This document shows positions 43,577 to 51,928 of a stretch of 64,000 nucleotides of DNA, piece after piece. The stretch comes from Fen-1273 sp963837815 (GTDB lineage: Bacteria > Bacteroidota > Ignavibacteria > UBA10030 > UBA6906), in assembly GCA_963837815.1 (NCBI GenBank), contig CAWIOS010000012.1:372001-436000 (forward strand). The letters run 5' to 3'. Made by a program: the position numbers and the translations under genes. Positions within the stretch are counted from its first letter, which is position 1, and each line of letters opens with the position of its first letter. The notes beneath the pieces are model-generated. The model was not told where the DNA came from. It searched no databases and saw only the letters and a program-made list of their open reading frames with translations.

Positions 43577-45765
43577 GACTCCAGTCCATCGTTCTCATGC
43601 TGGCCGTCTCCGGCCAGTGCGCTTTTGCCTCCGGGGGTTCGATCGCCGGACGCGTCACGGGTAAAGGAGACTCCGAACCGCTCGTGGGAGTGACCGTTCT
43701 GCTTCAGGGGACTGTGCGTGGCACCACGACGAACACAAAAGGGGAATACCGGATCACCGCGGTCTCCCCGGGGAAGTGCGCACTCCTTTTTTCGATGGTC
43801 GGGTATCACCGGGAGACCCGGGCCGACGTCACCGTGGAGGAGGGGAAGGAGACGGCGCTGAACGTTGCGATGACGCAGACGCCCATTCAGACGGAGCAGA
43901 TCGTCGTGACGGCAAGCCAGCGCCAACAGTCGCTCCAGGAAGTCCCGGTGAGCATCTCGGTCATGGAAGCCTCCGAACTCCAGATGCGGAACGCACAGAC
44001 GATCGTCGACGCGTTGCGTTACGTCCCCGGCGTCAACATCACCGGGGGTCAGGTGAACATACGGGGTTCCAGCGGGTTCAGCTATGGTGCGGGGAGCCGG
44101 GTCCTTCTCCTGCTGGACGGTGTCCCGTTCATAGCCGGGGACACCGGGGAACTGGTGTTCGAATCGATCCCGGTGGGGCAGATCGAACGCATCGAAGTCG
44201 TCAAGGGGGCAAGCTCGGCGCTCTACGGATCCAACGCTCTGGGCGGGGTCATCAATATCATCACAAAAGATATCCCCGAAACTCCCGAAACGGACGTCAA
44301 GACGTATGCCGGACTCTACAACAAGCCGTCATACGGCTCCTGGGCCTGGTCCGACAGGAACAGGTACTACAACGGCGAGTCCATCAGCCACGCCTACAAA
44401 TCGGGGGACCTGGGAGTGACACTGGCTTTCTCCCGCCAGTTCGACGACGGGTACCGGGAGAACGACTATCACCGCCGGTACAACGTCTACGTCAAGACGA
44501 AAGAGGATTTCGCCGGTTCCAGTTCGCTCACGATGAACTTCGGACTCCTGTACCAGTACGGCGGCCAGTACCTGTACTGGAGAAATCTCGACCAGGCGCT
44601 CATTCCCCCCGTACTCCAGCAGAACGACGACGTCAGGTCGATCCGCTACTATATCAACGCGCTCTATAACGGCGTGCTCTCCGACAAGGCCCTGTTCACG
44701 GCGAAGGTACTCTGGTACCACAACGACTGGGGCTACGAGACCATAAATGCGATCGGCATGACGAAGTCTCTCTCCGACGAGATACAGGTGGAAGGGACGA
44801 CAACACTCGTCCTTGACCGGATGAATACGTTGACGGCGGGGTTGGACGGCACTTTCGACATGGTCAATGCGGACCTCTTCGGAGAGCACAGCGGGGGAGG
44901 TTTTGCCGCCTACGCACAGGATGAGTACAAAATCACGGACGAGCTCGCGCTCACCGCAGGGGTACGGTTCGACTTCCAGTCCGTCGGCCTCACAACACCG
45001 GGCGGCCAGGTCAACCCCAAGGCGGCGCTCTCGTACACCCCGGTCACAGGGACCACGCTCCGCGCATCGTTCGGAAGAGGTTTCCGGGTTCCCGCAGTGG
45101 CGGAGGCTTTCTTATCGGCCGAGGTAAGCAACCTGCAGGCGCTCCCGAACAAGGACCTGCAGCCGGAGCGGAGCTACTCCTATGAGCTGGGCGTTTCCCA
45201 GGCGATCGGAGGGCTCGGCACGGCTGACATCGCCGCATTCAGATCGGATTACGACAACCTGATCGAGGTCGGCCTCATCCCCGGCTCCGGAGACATCCCG
45301 TATGTACAGTGGCGCAACGTGACAAAGGCCAGAGTCCAGGGATTTGAGACAACGTTCAAATTCGGCCTTTTTGACGGAGGCCTTGGGTGCAACGTCGGAT
45401 ACACATACGTCTACCCGGAGGACATGATAACGCACCAGGTGCTGAAATACCGGCCCCGGCACGTCTTCTCCACAAACCTGACGGGGCGGATAGGCGTTTT
45501 CACGGCCGGAGCGGACTTCCGGTTCGTCAGCCGCGTCGAGAACATTGACAGCATCTTTGTAAACCTCGGCATCATACCGGACGGGGATCAGCGTCAGAAC
45601 ATATTCGTGACAGACGTCAGGGCAGGGGCCGACCTTTCATTTACGGGGATCCCCCTGACGGCGACACTTAACGTCAACAACCTGTTCCAGTACAACTACG
45701 TTGAGCTGATAGGGAACCTGATGCCCCCGCGGACATATGTCATGGTCCTGGAAGCGAAGTTCTGA
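43573..45765 (+). CDS. TonB-dependent receptor with carboxypeptidase-regulatory-like domain
   Basis: A 730-residue TonB-dependent outer-membrane receptor. The signal peptide is followed by a carboxypeptidase D regulatory-like domain (IAGRVTGKGDSEPLVGVTVLLQG), a TonB-box-like EQIVVTAS, a plug (VPVSISVMEASELQ, LRYVPGVNITGGQVNIRGSSG and RIEVVKGASSALYGSNALGGVINI) and a 22-strand barrel ending VMVLEAKF. The plug pattern and size are like those of cobalamin, siderophore and heme receptors. The substrate is unknown; the coupled lipoprotein upstream is the best lead. Intact along its length, unlike the receptor at 21311. Confidence 0.92.
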   Translation: MRLQSIVLMLAVSGQCAFASGGSIAGRVTGKGDSEPLVGVTVLLQGTVRGTTTNTKGEYRITAVSPGKCALLFSMVGYHRETRADVTVEEGKETALNVAMTQTPIQTEQIVVTASQRQQSLQEVPVSISVMEASELQMRNAQTIVDALRYVPGVNITGGQVNIRGSSGFSYGAGSRVLLLLDGVPFIAGDTGELVFESIPVGQIERIEVVKGASSALYGSNALGGVINIITKDIPETPETDVKTYAGLYNKPSYGSWAWSDRNRYYNGESISHAYKSGDLGVTLAFSRQFDDGYRENDYHRRYNVYVKTKEDFAGSSSLTMNFGLLYQYGGQYLYWRNLDQALIPPVLQQNDDVRSIRYYINALYNGVLSDKALFTAKVLWYHNDWGYETINAIGMTKSLSDEIQVEGTTTLVLDRMNTLTAGLDGTFDMVNADLFGEHSGGGFAAYAQDEYKITDELALTAGVRFDFQSVGLTTPGGQVNPKAALSYTPVTGTTLRASFGRGFRVPAVAEAFLSAEVSNLQALPNKDLQPERSYSYELGVSQAIGGLGTADIAAFRSDYDNLIEVGLIPGSGDIPYVQWRNVTKARVQGFETTFKFGLFDGGLGCNVGYTYVYPEDMITHQVLKYRPRHVFSTNLTGRIGVFTAGADFRFVSRVENIDSIFVNLGIIPDGDQRQNIFVTDVRAGADLSFTGIPLTATLNVNNLFQYNYVELIGNLMPPRTYVMVLEAKF

Positions 45766-45802
45766 CACCGGAAACATACACAAACACATTCACGGAGGAT
45801 AC

Positions 45803-46912
45803 ATGAAACGACTGATTGCAGGCATCGCGATCATGTGTGTGGCTGCCGCGATCGTCGCGCCGGCCGCCGCACAGGATACGATCAAGACCACCGATGTGAG
45901 CACACAGTTCGCGGTCGGGAATTTCACGACCACCCGGTTTGATTCGACAGTCTCCACACTGAACATCGGGAAGCCGGGTTCCTCATCCTGGGACTTCAGC
46001 GGGCTCAAGAAAAGCAATGTGACAACGCTGACGAGCATTACAGTTGCCGGTTCGCCGTTCGCCTCCAGTTTCCCGGGCGCGACACATGCATTCCAGACGA
46101 ACATCCTTGTATCCTATCCCAGCATCTCACCTACGCCGATACCGGCGACTGCATATATCTACTTCCAGCTTTCCGGCGATCTCCTGAATATGGGCGAGGG
46201 GGCAAATGGCACAGGAGCGTACACGGGGGCCTCGGTAGTGATTACCAACATCCCCTCGGATGTGTTCTACAAGCTCCCGTCGACGCTGGGAACGACATGG
46301 ACATCCACGTACATGGACACTGCGGTCCTGTATCTGGGGACCATCCCGGTTTCTCAGCCGGGTGTGAGACACCATGCCTCGTATGTCGTGGACGCCTTCG
46401 GTCCCCTGACACTGCCGGGCGGAACGGTCCACCAGGTCCTCCGGATAAAGAAGACGGACAGCACAAGTTATAAGAGCCTCGAATACATATTCATCGCAAA
46501 GGACGGGACGCTCATCCAGGTCACCGCGGCAAGCCCGACCGGACCGGACAGCGGGACGATCGGCGTTGCTCCCCCTGTGTCATGGGCGGCTCCCGTCAAC
46601 ACATCCGCCCCCGTCCTGGCGTCCGTGCCGGGGAAATTCTCTCTGGAGCAGAACTATCCCAACCCGTTCAACCCGTCCACGGCGATCACATACGCCGTCC
46701 CCGTGAAGAGCAGCGTGCGCCTGGCAGTGTACAACGTGCTCGGCGAGCTCGTTGCGGAACTTGTCAACGGGGATGTCGAGGCGGGCTCACACGTCGTCGA
46801 GTGGCATCCGTCGACTTCATCGGGGGTCTACTTCTGCAGGATCGAAGCCGTGGCGCTCGACAGGTCGGGGGCCACGTTCAGCAAGGTTCAGAAGATGACG
46901 TACATACGGTAA
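45803..46912 (+). CDS. Secreted T9SS-sorted protein, paralogue of the gene at 9381
   Basis: A 369-residue secreted protein, signal peptide (MKRLIAGIAIMCVAAAIVAP) then a beta-rich domain of about 250 residues and a T9SS type A sorting domain (QNYPNPFNPSTAITY). It aligns with the protein at 9381 (shared SLNIG/TLNIG, WDFSGLK, VAGSPFASSFPGATHAFQT, LPGGTVHQVLRIKKTDS) but lacks that protein's fibronectin-like module. GGAGGATACATGAAA at the start is the same as in the paralogue. It follows the TonB receptor by 37 bases and may be co-transcribed. Function unknown. Confidence 0.8.
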   Translation: MKRLIAGIAIMCVAAAIVAPAAAQDTIKTTDVSTQFAVGNFTTTRFDSTVSTLNIGKPGSSSWDFSGLKKSNVTTLTSITVAGSPFASSFPGATHAFQTNILVSYPSISPTPIPATAYIYFQLSGDLLNMGEGANGTGAYTGASVVITNIPSDVFYKLPSTLGTTWTSTYMDTAVLYLGTIPVSQPGVRHHASYVVDAFGPLTLPGGTVHQVLRIKKTDSTSYKSLEYIFIAKDGTLIQVTAASPTGPDSGTIGVAPPVSWAAPVNTSAPVLASVPGKFSLEQNYPNPFNPSTAITYAVPVKSSVRLAVYNVLGELVAELVNGDVEAGSHVVEWHPSTSSGVYFCRIEAVALDRSGATFSKVQKMTYIR

Positions 46913-46938
46913 TCACGCGGCATTCCCGCGCCTCCCAC

Positions 46939-46966
46939 GGGCGTCCCGCACTAGCGCGGGACGCCC
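46939..46966 (+). terminator. Shared hairpin between convergent genes
   Basis: GGGCGTCCCGC pairs with GCGGGACGCCC across a short loop: an 11-base perfect stem. It overlaps the last codons and the stop of the GH76-like gene on the other strand. No T-run, but its place between convergent stops suggests a bidirectional terminator. Confidence 0.6.
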
Positions 46967-48213
46967 CCGGCCCGGGGTACGGCGAGATTCTGGACATATG
47001 CATAGACGCCGAATGCGCGGACCGCTTCTCCCTGCGCATGCACCGTCCCCACCTCCCCCACCCGGTAGCCGTCTTCCCCCCCGTCCCCGTTCCAGCCGTT
47101 CCTGATGCCGTGGTCCGACTCGCGGTGCAGGAGTACGGCGGCTTTCCCGTGGGCATTCGTCCAGACATACTCGAGCGATCGTCCCACCTTTCCGGGGATG
47201 TCCTGAAGCTCTCCAGGCGCGACCTGGTAGGCATCAAGGAGATAATGGGTGAACGCGCCGCCGCCGTCCATCCTGAGCTGATAATAGTCCGTCGGGTCGA
47301 CCCATCCGTTTGCGGGATTCATGACCCTCTTCGCGGTGGCGGCCGCAATCATCCTGTATTTTGCGTCTCCCGTCTCCCTGTAGAGCGCCGCGGCGATTGA
47401 GCAGTATCCGGCGCCCATCCAGGGGAGCGGGTCGCCGAACGCGGCAAGCCCGGCCTTGCCGACCCACCTGCCTTTCCCCCTGTAGTACGTCCGTTCGACT
47501 CCCGGGGCGGCATCGTCGCCGTTCCACACAAGGAGCGCATCATCGAGATACTTCTTGTCGTGCGTCACCTCGTGCAGCCAGCAGGCGACGGTCGCCATCT
47601 GGTTCATGTTGCTGTTCGTGAACACACGTTCGCCGGCCGTCCCCGGGGGGAAATTGTACCAGCTCCAGAACCCCTCGGTGCGTGAGAGCGCACCCGATTC
47701 ACGCGCCTCGGCATACCTCCGCACCGCGTCCGCCGCCCACTCGACGTGCGTCTTCCCCGTGAACCGCCACCAGTACATCTCCGCAAGACAAACCCACGCC
47801 TGATCGTCGATCCACGTCTGCCTGCACATTTCCGTGAGGGGGTGGCTCACGGTGTAGAACCGGAGCAGCGCGGAATCACCCGTCACGGCGAACAGGTGCG
47901 CGTCCCCGATCGCTCCGTATGCCCCCTCCCAGCACGGCGTGTAGACGCGGTGGAAGAGGACGTCGAGCGCGTAGGCGCGTCCGATCCATTTCTCCGAAGG
48001 AACGTACGCCGGGGCCACCGGGGGGATCGCTGCCGGGGGGATCGCTGCCGGGGGACGGAGCGTCGAGACGGGTGCGGGTATACGAATCGCAACGACGACA
48101 AGAACCGCCGCAAGCACGACGGACACGACGATGACTCCCCCCTTCACGAACGTGATGTTCCGGCCCTGCGGGCGGGGATCCGGCATGCGTTCCTTTCTCC
48201 TGCGTTTTGTCAT
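46951..48213 (-). CDS. Membrane-anchored GH76-like glycosidase
   Basis: A 420-residue protein. A basic N-tail is followed by one membrane helix (GGVIVVSVVLAAVLVVVAI), a Pro/Ala repeat linker (PPAAI units) and an alpha/alpha-barrel domain. The segment WIDDQAWVCLAEMYWWRFTGK carries the adjacent Asp pair that is catalytic in GH76 endo-alpha-1,6-mannanases, and later blocks (NSNMNQMATVACWLHEVT and YWKG-type repeats) fit six-hairpin glycosidases. It should act outside the cytoplasm on alpha-mannan or a related glycan. The family call is by pattern only; a GH105/GH88-type relative is the main alternative. GAGGAGGGGAGAG precedes the ATG. Confidence 0.7.
   Translation of the reverse strand: MTKRRRKERMPDPRPQGRNITFVKGGVIVVSVVLAAVLVVVAIRIPAPVSTLRPPAAIPPAAIPPVAPAYVPSEKWIGRAYALDVLFHRVYTPCWEGAYGAIGDAHLFAVTGDSALLRFYTVSHPLTEMCRQTWIDDQAWVCLAEMYWWRFTGKTHVEWAADAVRRYAEARESGALSRTEGFWSWYNFPPGTAGERVFTNSNMNQMATVACWLHEVTHDKKYLDDALLVWNGDDAAPGVERTYYRGKGRWVGKAGLAAFGDPLPWMGAGYCSIAAALYRETGDAKYRMIAAATAKRVMNPANGWVDPTDYYQLRMDGGGAFTHYLLDAYQVAPGELQDIPGKVGRSLEYVWTNAHGKAAVLLHRESDHGIRNGWNGDGGEDGYRVGEVGTVHAQGEAVRAFGVYAYVQNLAVPRAGGVPR
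48020..48049 (+). repeat. Tandem 15-base repeat (two copies)
   Basis: GGGGGGATCGCTGCC twice in direct tandem, in frame within the GH76-like gene on the minus strand, giving the repeated pentapeptide in PPAAIPPAAIPP of its stalk. A third, diverged copy flanks it. Length change by slippage would keep the frame. Confidence 0.85.
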
Positions 48214-48315
48214 CTCTCCCCTCCTCTACGCGCGCCGGGTGAGCCCCCGGGGGGCAGGTGTGTCCGGAGTTTTGTATATTGCTCCGCTGAACCACTTCCA
48301 CCCGGAGACAATTTC

Positions 48316-49401
48316 ATGCAGATCGGCATCGTCGGACTCCCTTTCTCTGGCAAATCCACGCTTTTCCAGACAATCACGAAGACACACATCGACCCCTCAC
48401 TCCTTGCGCGCCCGGATGCGCACCATGCGGTCATCAAAGTCCCCGATGGCCGCCTCGACAGGTGCAGCGCGATCTTTTCCCCGAAAAGGACCGTTCACGC
48501 GACGATCGAATTCGTCGACGTCGCCGGATTGAAAAAGGGAGAATCGGGGTCGACCCAGTTCACGACGAATTTCCTCTCCAACGTGAAGACCAACGACGCC
48601 CTCGTCCAGGTCGTCCGGGTTTTCGCTGACGACGCGGTCCCCCACCCTGACGGCACGATCGACCCCGTGAGGGACATCGCGGCGTTTGAAACGGAGTTCA
48701 TACTCTCCGATCTCGACGTCGTCGAAGCCCGCATCGAGAGGATAAAGAAGCAGGCGCACAGGGCGGGGGACGAGCAGGGGAAGAAGGAGATGCCGTTCAT
48801 GGAACGCTGCCACGGGATCCTCGACGCCGGCAAACCTCTCCGCGACACCACGTTCAGCAGGGACGAGCTGCAGATCCTGAAAGGGTACCAGCTCCTCTCC
48901 GCCCGGCCGATGCTTATCGCGTTGAACCTCGACGAATCGCAGCGAGAGTCCTCCGCAGAGCTGCTCCGGCGCGCGGGCGCGGGGAAGACAGGGACGAACA
49001 CACGGGTGCTCTCGTTCTTCGGCAAGATCGAAATGGAACTCTCCGAGCTCGGAGAGGAGGACGCGCGGGCATTCATGGAAGAATACGGGATAAAAGAATC
49101 GGCGCTCGACACGCTGATCCGCGAGGCGTACGCCCTCCTGGGGTTGCAGTCGTTTTTCACCGTCGGGGAGGACGAATGCAGGGCGTGGACGGTCCGGCGT
49201 GGCGCAACCGCCCAGGAAGCGGCGGGGGTGATCCATACCGACTTTATCACCTCGTTCATTCGCGCGGAAGTTGTCGGATATGACGATTTCATCGCCCAGG
49301 AAGGATCATTCTCCAGGGTGAAAGAGTCCGGCAGGTGGCGGCTGGAAGGAAAAGAATACGTCGTGCAGGACGGCGATATCCTGACGATACGGCACAGCTG
49401 A
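48316..49401 (+). CDS. ychF: Obg-like ATPase YchF
   Basis: A 361-residue P-loop NTPase of the YchF/OLA1 family: G1 motif GLPFSGKST, G3-type DVAGL, helical coiled-coil insertion (about 120-200), LNLDE in place of the GTPase NKxD motif (as in the ATP-specific YchF), and a C-terminal TGS domain (SFFTVGEDECRAWTVRRG, GAT..EAAGVIHTDF). It regulates translation and stress response and binds ribosomes. The phosphate loop has SG where most YchF proteins have NV. ATG 48316 with CGGAGA is the start; longer in-frame sequence upstream is opposite the GH76-like gene. A -10-like TATATT lies at 48275. Confidence 0.93.
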   Translation: MQIGIVGLPFSGKSTLFQTITKTHIDPSLLARPDAHHAVIKVPDGRLDRCSAIFSPKRTVHATIEFVDVAGLKKGESGSTQFTTNFLSNVKTNDALVQVVRVFADDAVPHPDGTIDPVRDIAAFETEFILSDLDVVEARIERIKKQAHRAGDEQGKKEMPFMERCHGILDAGKPLRDTTFSRDELQILKGYQLLSARPMLIALNLDESQRESSAELLRRAGAGKTGTNTRVLSFFGKIEMELSELGEEDARAFMEEYGIKESALDTLIREAYALLGLQSFFTVGEDECRAWTVRRGATAQEAAGVIHTDFITSFIRAEVVGYDDFIAQEGSFSRVKESGRWRLEGKEYVVQDGDILTIRHS

Positions 49402-49472
49402 CGCGTTACAGCCTGTTGGAAATCCCGCCGACGGGTGTTTCCACATATTCACACCCCCCGCACCTCACGACC

Positions 49473-49502
49473 GGAGAAGGGTCCTGCGCCCTCTCCTTTA
49501 TT
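49473..49502 (+). terminator. Terminator after ychF, convergent with doxX
   Basis: GGAGAAGGG pairs with CCCTCTCC across a seven-base loop, followed by TTTATT. It overlaps the end of the DoxX-family gene on the opposite strand. Confidence 0.55.
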
Positions 49503-49956
49503 GACGTTTCTCCGGATCCGTGTGCCGCCCCTTCTGCAGGCGCGCGTCGAACGAGGCGCCTCCTGCGCCCGTGATGAGGAGAAAGAGGCTCCCCATGAGC
49601 ATTGCAAAATCAACGCGGGCCTCGTGTGCGAACGGCCAGAACCCCTTCGAGAGCAGCATGGGGATCTTCGTCGTCCCGATTGCAACAAGGATGTTGACGA
49701 GCATGACAAGGGACGCGATGCGCGTCAGGAGCCCGGCCAGGATGAGCGCCCCGCAGAGGATCTCGCACGCCCCGACAAACGCGGCGGAGAATTCCGGGGC
49801 GGGGATCCCGATCGTCATGAAACGTCCCACTCCCAGTTCCACCGGGAAGAGGAATTTCTGGATTCCCTCCGAGAGAAACACCCCCCCCACGATGCAGCGG
49901 ACAAGGATGACCGCCCGGGGCGTTTGCGTGGAGAGTATTTTCCGCATCATTGCCAC
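49498..49956 (-). CDS. DoxX-family membrane protein
   Basis: A 152-residue DoxX-family protein with four membrane helices: AVILVRCIVGGVFLSEGIQKF near the start, FSAAFVGACEILCGALILAGLLTRIASL, NILVAIGTTKIPMLL and VDFAMLMGSLFLLITG. The family includes quinone-linked redox and membrane-stress proteins of uncertain role. The start is GTG (GTGGCAATGATG) with GGAGGAG upstream. The gene follows the YncE-like propeller by 26 bases and shares its promoter. Confidence 0.87.
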   Translation of the reverse strand: MAMMRKILSTQTPRAVILVRCIVGGVFLSEGIQKFLFPVELGVGRFMTIGIPAPEFSAAFVGACEILCGALILAGLLTRIASLVMLVNILVAIGTTKIPMLLSKGFWPFAHEARVDFAMLMGSLFLLITGAGGASFDARLQKGRHTDPEKRQ

Positions 49957-49982
49957 CCGACGCTCCTCCTCCGGACGCCCCG

Positions 49983-51011
49983 TCAGCGCCCGAGAATGTA
50001 CAGTGTCACGCTCCCCGGCTCAATTACCGGACGCGGACGCGGCTGGTCCGCCGCCGGCGCGGGGGGCGGGCTGAACTTCGCAGTTACCGTGTACAGAAGA
50101 TGGGTCTTCTCGTCCACCGTCATCGTCCGCGCCCTCCGCGGAGTGGAAGCGTTCTCGAGAAAGGCGGGATTGTTCCCCCCGGCGACGGTGAGTGTCCCGT
50201 CGCTGTTGGAGCTGAACGCGAGACCCGTGCCGTGATCAAATGCGGTTGCGTCGACGCCATCACCGATCGGGATCGTCGTAACGACGTGACCGGTCCGCGC
50301 GTCGAGGACGACCATGAGCCTGTTGGAACACCCGGCATAGAGCAGGTGATGCTCCCTGTCGATCGCCAGTCCGCTCGGTTCTTCACCTGGAGCGAGGGAC
50401 CACGTGTGCACGACCTTGAGGGTTTTCGGATCGAATTCGACGATCCGGCTCTTGTCTTCGATGTTCACATACGCGCGCCCTTCGCCGTCGGCCACGGCAA
50501 ACTCCGGCTTTCCGTCGAGAGGGATCATGCCCGCAACACTCCCCGTCGACGTCTCGATCGCCGTCGCGTTCCCGCTCCCGCCGTTGAACGTGAAAACACG
50601 TTTCGTATACGGCTCGAAAAGAATCGCATCGGGATTGCGCGCCCCGATCTTTATGACCGCGAGCGTCGCAAGCGTGTTCAGGTCGAAGACCGTCACGGAG
50701 GAATCACGGCCGTTGCTCGTGTACCCCTTCCCGCCGGCGCGATCGATGGCGATCCCGTGCACGCCCGGAGTCGGGGAGATCTCCCCGATCACCGCGCGGG
50801 TGACAAGATCCACGACCTGCACCCTTGTTCCCCGCGAAACATACGCGCGTTCCGCCGACGTATCGACGGCAAGGTAATCCCAACCTGTATCCCCGCCGAG
50901 GCGGACGCTGTCGATGACGTGATACCCGGGAGCACCGGTGAGTGCAGAAGCCGGCATTGCACAAAGGGCGAGGCCGAGGCAGGAGGCAAACGCAGCGGTG
51001 CGCGGTTTCAT
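49983..51011 (-). CDS. Exported YncE-like beta-propeller protein
   Basis: A 342-residue exported protein, signal peptide (FASCLGLALCAMPASA), then a seven-bladed YVTN/YncE-type propeller with repeats of VxxxTGxVxxxI and SNxDGTLTV type: DYLAVDTSAERAYVS, GVHGIAIDRAGGKGYTSN and ATAFDHGTGLAFSSNSDG. Close relatives have been linked to metal or redox conditions in the periplasm, but no activity is proven. GAGGAGC precedes the ATG. It diverges from the HEGGH membrane protein; both promoters lie in the 159-base gap. Confidence 0.87.
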   Translation of the reverse strand: MKPRTAAFASCLGLALCAMPASALTGAPGYHVIDSVRLGGDTGWDYLAVDTSAERAYVSRGTRVQVVDLVTRAVIGEISPTPGVHGIAIDRAGGKGYTSNGRDSSVTVFDLNTLATLAVIKIGARNPDAILFEPYTKRVFTFNGGSGNATAIETSTGSVAGMIPLDGKPEFAVADGEGRAYVNIEDKSRIVEFDPKTLKVVHTWSLAPGEEPSGLAIDREHHLLYAGCSNRLMVVLDARTGHVVTTIPIGDGVDATAFDHGTGLAFSSNSDGTLTVAGGNNPAFLENASTPRRARTMTVDEKTHLLYTVTAKFSPPPAPAADQPRPRPVIEPGSVTLYILGR

Positions 51012-51057
51012 TGTTGCTCCTCTCACATTGGGGGGAGACGATTCGGAATAACAGCCC

Positions 51058-51086
51058 AAGATAGGAGACAATCCCGCCAAACACAA
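51058..51086 (-). promoter_or_regulatory. Promoter for yncE-like/doxX unit
   Basis: Minus strand TTGTGT, 17 bases, TATCTT. Confidence 0.6.
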
Positions 51087-51107
51087 GAAGCCCGGGGGAC
51101 GGCAAAG

Positions 51108-51136
51108 TTGATTCTGTCGGCGAAACGTTCTAGTTT
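51108..51136 (+). promoter_or_regulatory. Promoter for the HEGGH membrane protein
   Basis: TTGATT, 17 bases, TAGTTT, 34 bases before the GTG start. Back to back with the promoter at 51058. Confidence 0.6.
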
Positions 51137-51170
51137 CCAGGAATTCCCGAATGAGAGCAGGAGTTCCCCC

Positions 51171-51884
51171 GTGGCAGGACAATCAACCGGCAGCATCACC
51201 CGCACCACCCCGTCCGCACCGGCCCGCCCGGCGGATCCGGTCGAACGTTACATCCCGCTCCTCTTCCGGGGAGCCGTGTACGCGCTCCTCATTGTCTTTT
51301 TCTCACAGGCGCTCGATGCATTTTACGAGTACCGGCCCGGCATGCGATGGGGGAATCTCCTTTTCATCGTCCGGACGTTCACGTTCCTCCCGCTTCACGA
51401 AGGAGGACACGTTCTCTTCATACTTTTCGGGAGGACACTCTACGTCCTTGGAGGGTCGTTCTGGCAGATCATGTTTCCGCTCCTCTGGTTCATCATCGCC
51501 TTTCGCCAGCGGTCGCAGACGTTCCCCTTTGCCCTTTTCTGGGCGGGGGAAAACATGATGGACGTGAGCCTCTATGTCCGCGACGCGCCGGGAAGAATGC
51601 TCCCCCTGCTGGGCGGTGACAAGTCGGGACATGACTGGCATTATCTCCTCTCGGAGTGGTCGCTGATGGATTCCGCCGGCACGATCGCCGACGTGATGTA
51701 CTACGGGGGGGCCATCGTGTGCACGGGCGCGATCGCGACCGGCATCGTCATGGCGGTCCTTGCGTTCGTCCGGTCCGGACGCGCCGTCCAGGTATTTCCC
51801 GTTGCTCCCCGGACGCTCGCACCGGGAGCGCAGGACCAGCTCGATGACGTGGTCAGGAAGATGGAAGGCCGTCCCCCGGGATGA
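51171..51884 (+). CDS. Membrane protein with HEGGH (M50-like) motif
   Basis: A 237-residue membrane protein with four or five helices. The motif LPLHEGGHVLFILFG is the HExxH zinc motif form seen in site-2 proteases (M50), set in a hydrophobic helix as in that family. Further along it has GENMMDVSLYVRDAPGRMLPLLGG and HDWHYLLSEW, which I recall as conserved features of an uncharacterised family (DUF). The third zinc ligand of M50, an Asp in a LDG or NxxPxPxLDG motif, was not seen; VSLYVRDA or HDWH could supply it. GTG start with AGGAG seven bases upstream. Confidence 0.72.
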   Translation: MAGQSTGSITRTTPSAPARPADPVERYIPLLFRGAVYALLIVFFSQALDAFYEYRPGMRWGNLLFIVRTFTFLPLHEGGHVLFILFGRTLYVLGGSFWQIMFPLLWFIIAFRQRSQTFPFALFWAGENMMDVSLYVRDAPGRMLPLLGGDKSGHDWHYLLSEWSLMDSAGTIADVMYYGGAIVCTGAIATGIVMAVLAFVRSGRAVQVFPVAPRTLAPGAQDQLDDVVRKMEGRPPG

Positions 51885-51928
51885 ACAGTTGAGCGGCGGG
51901 GGGTTCCTCAGCGTCCCAGGGAGAAAAT

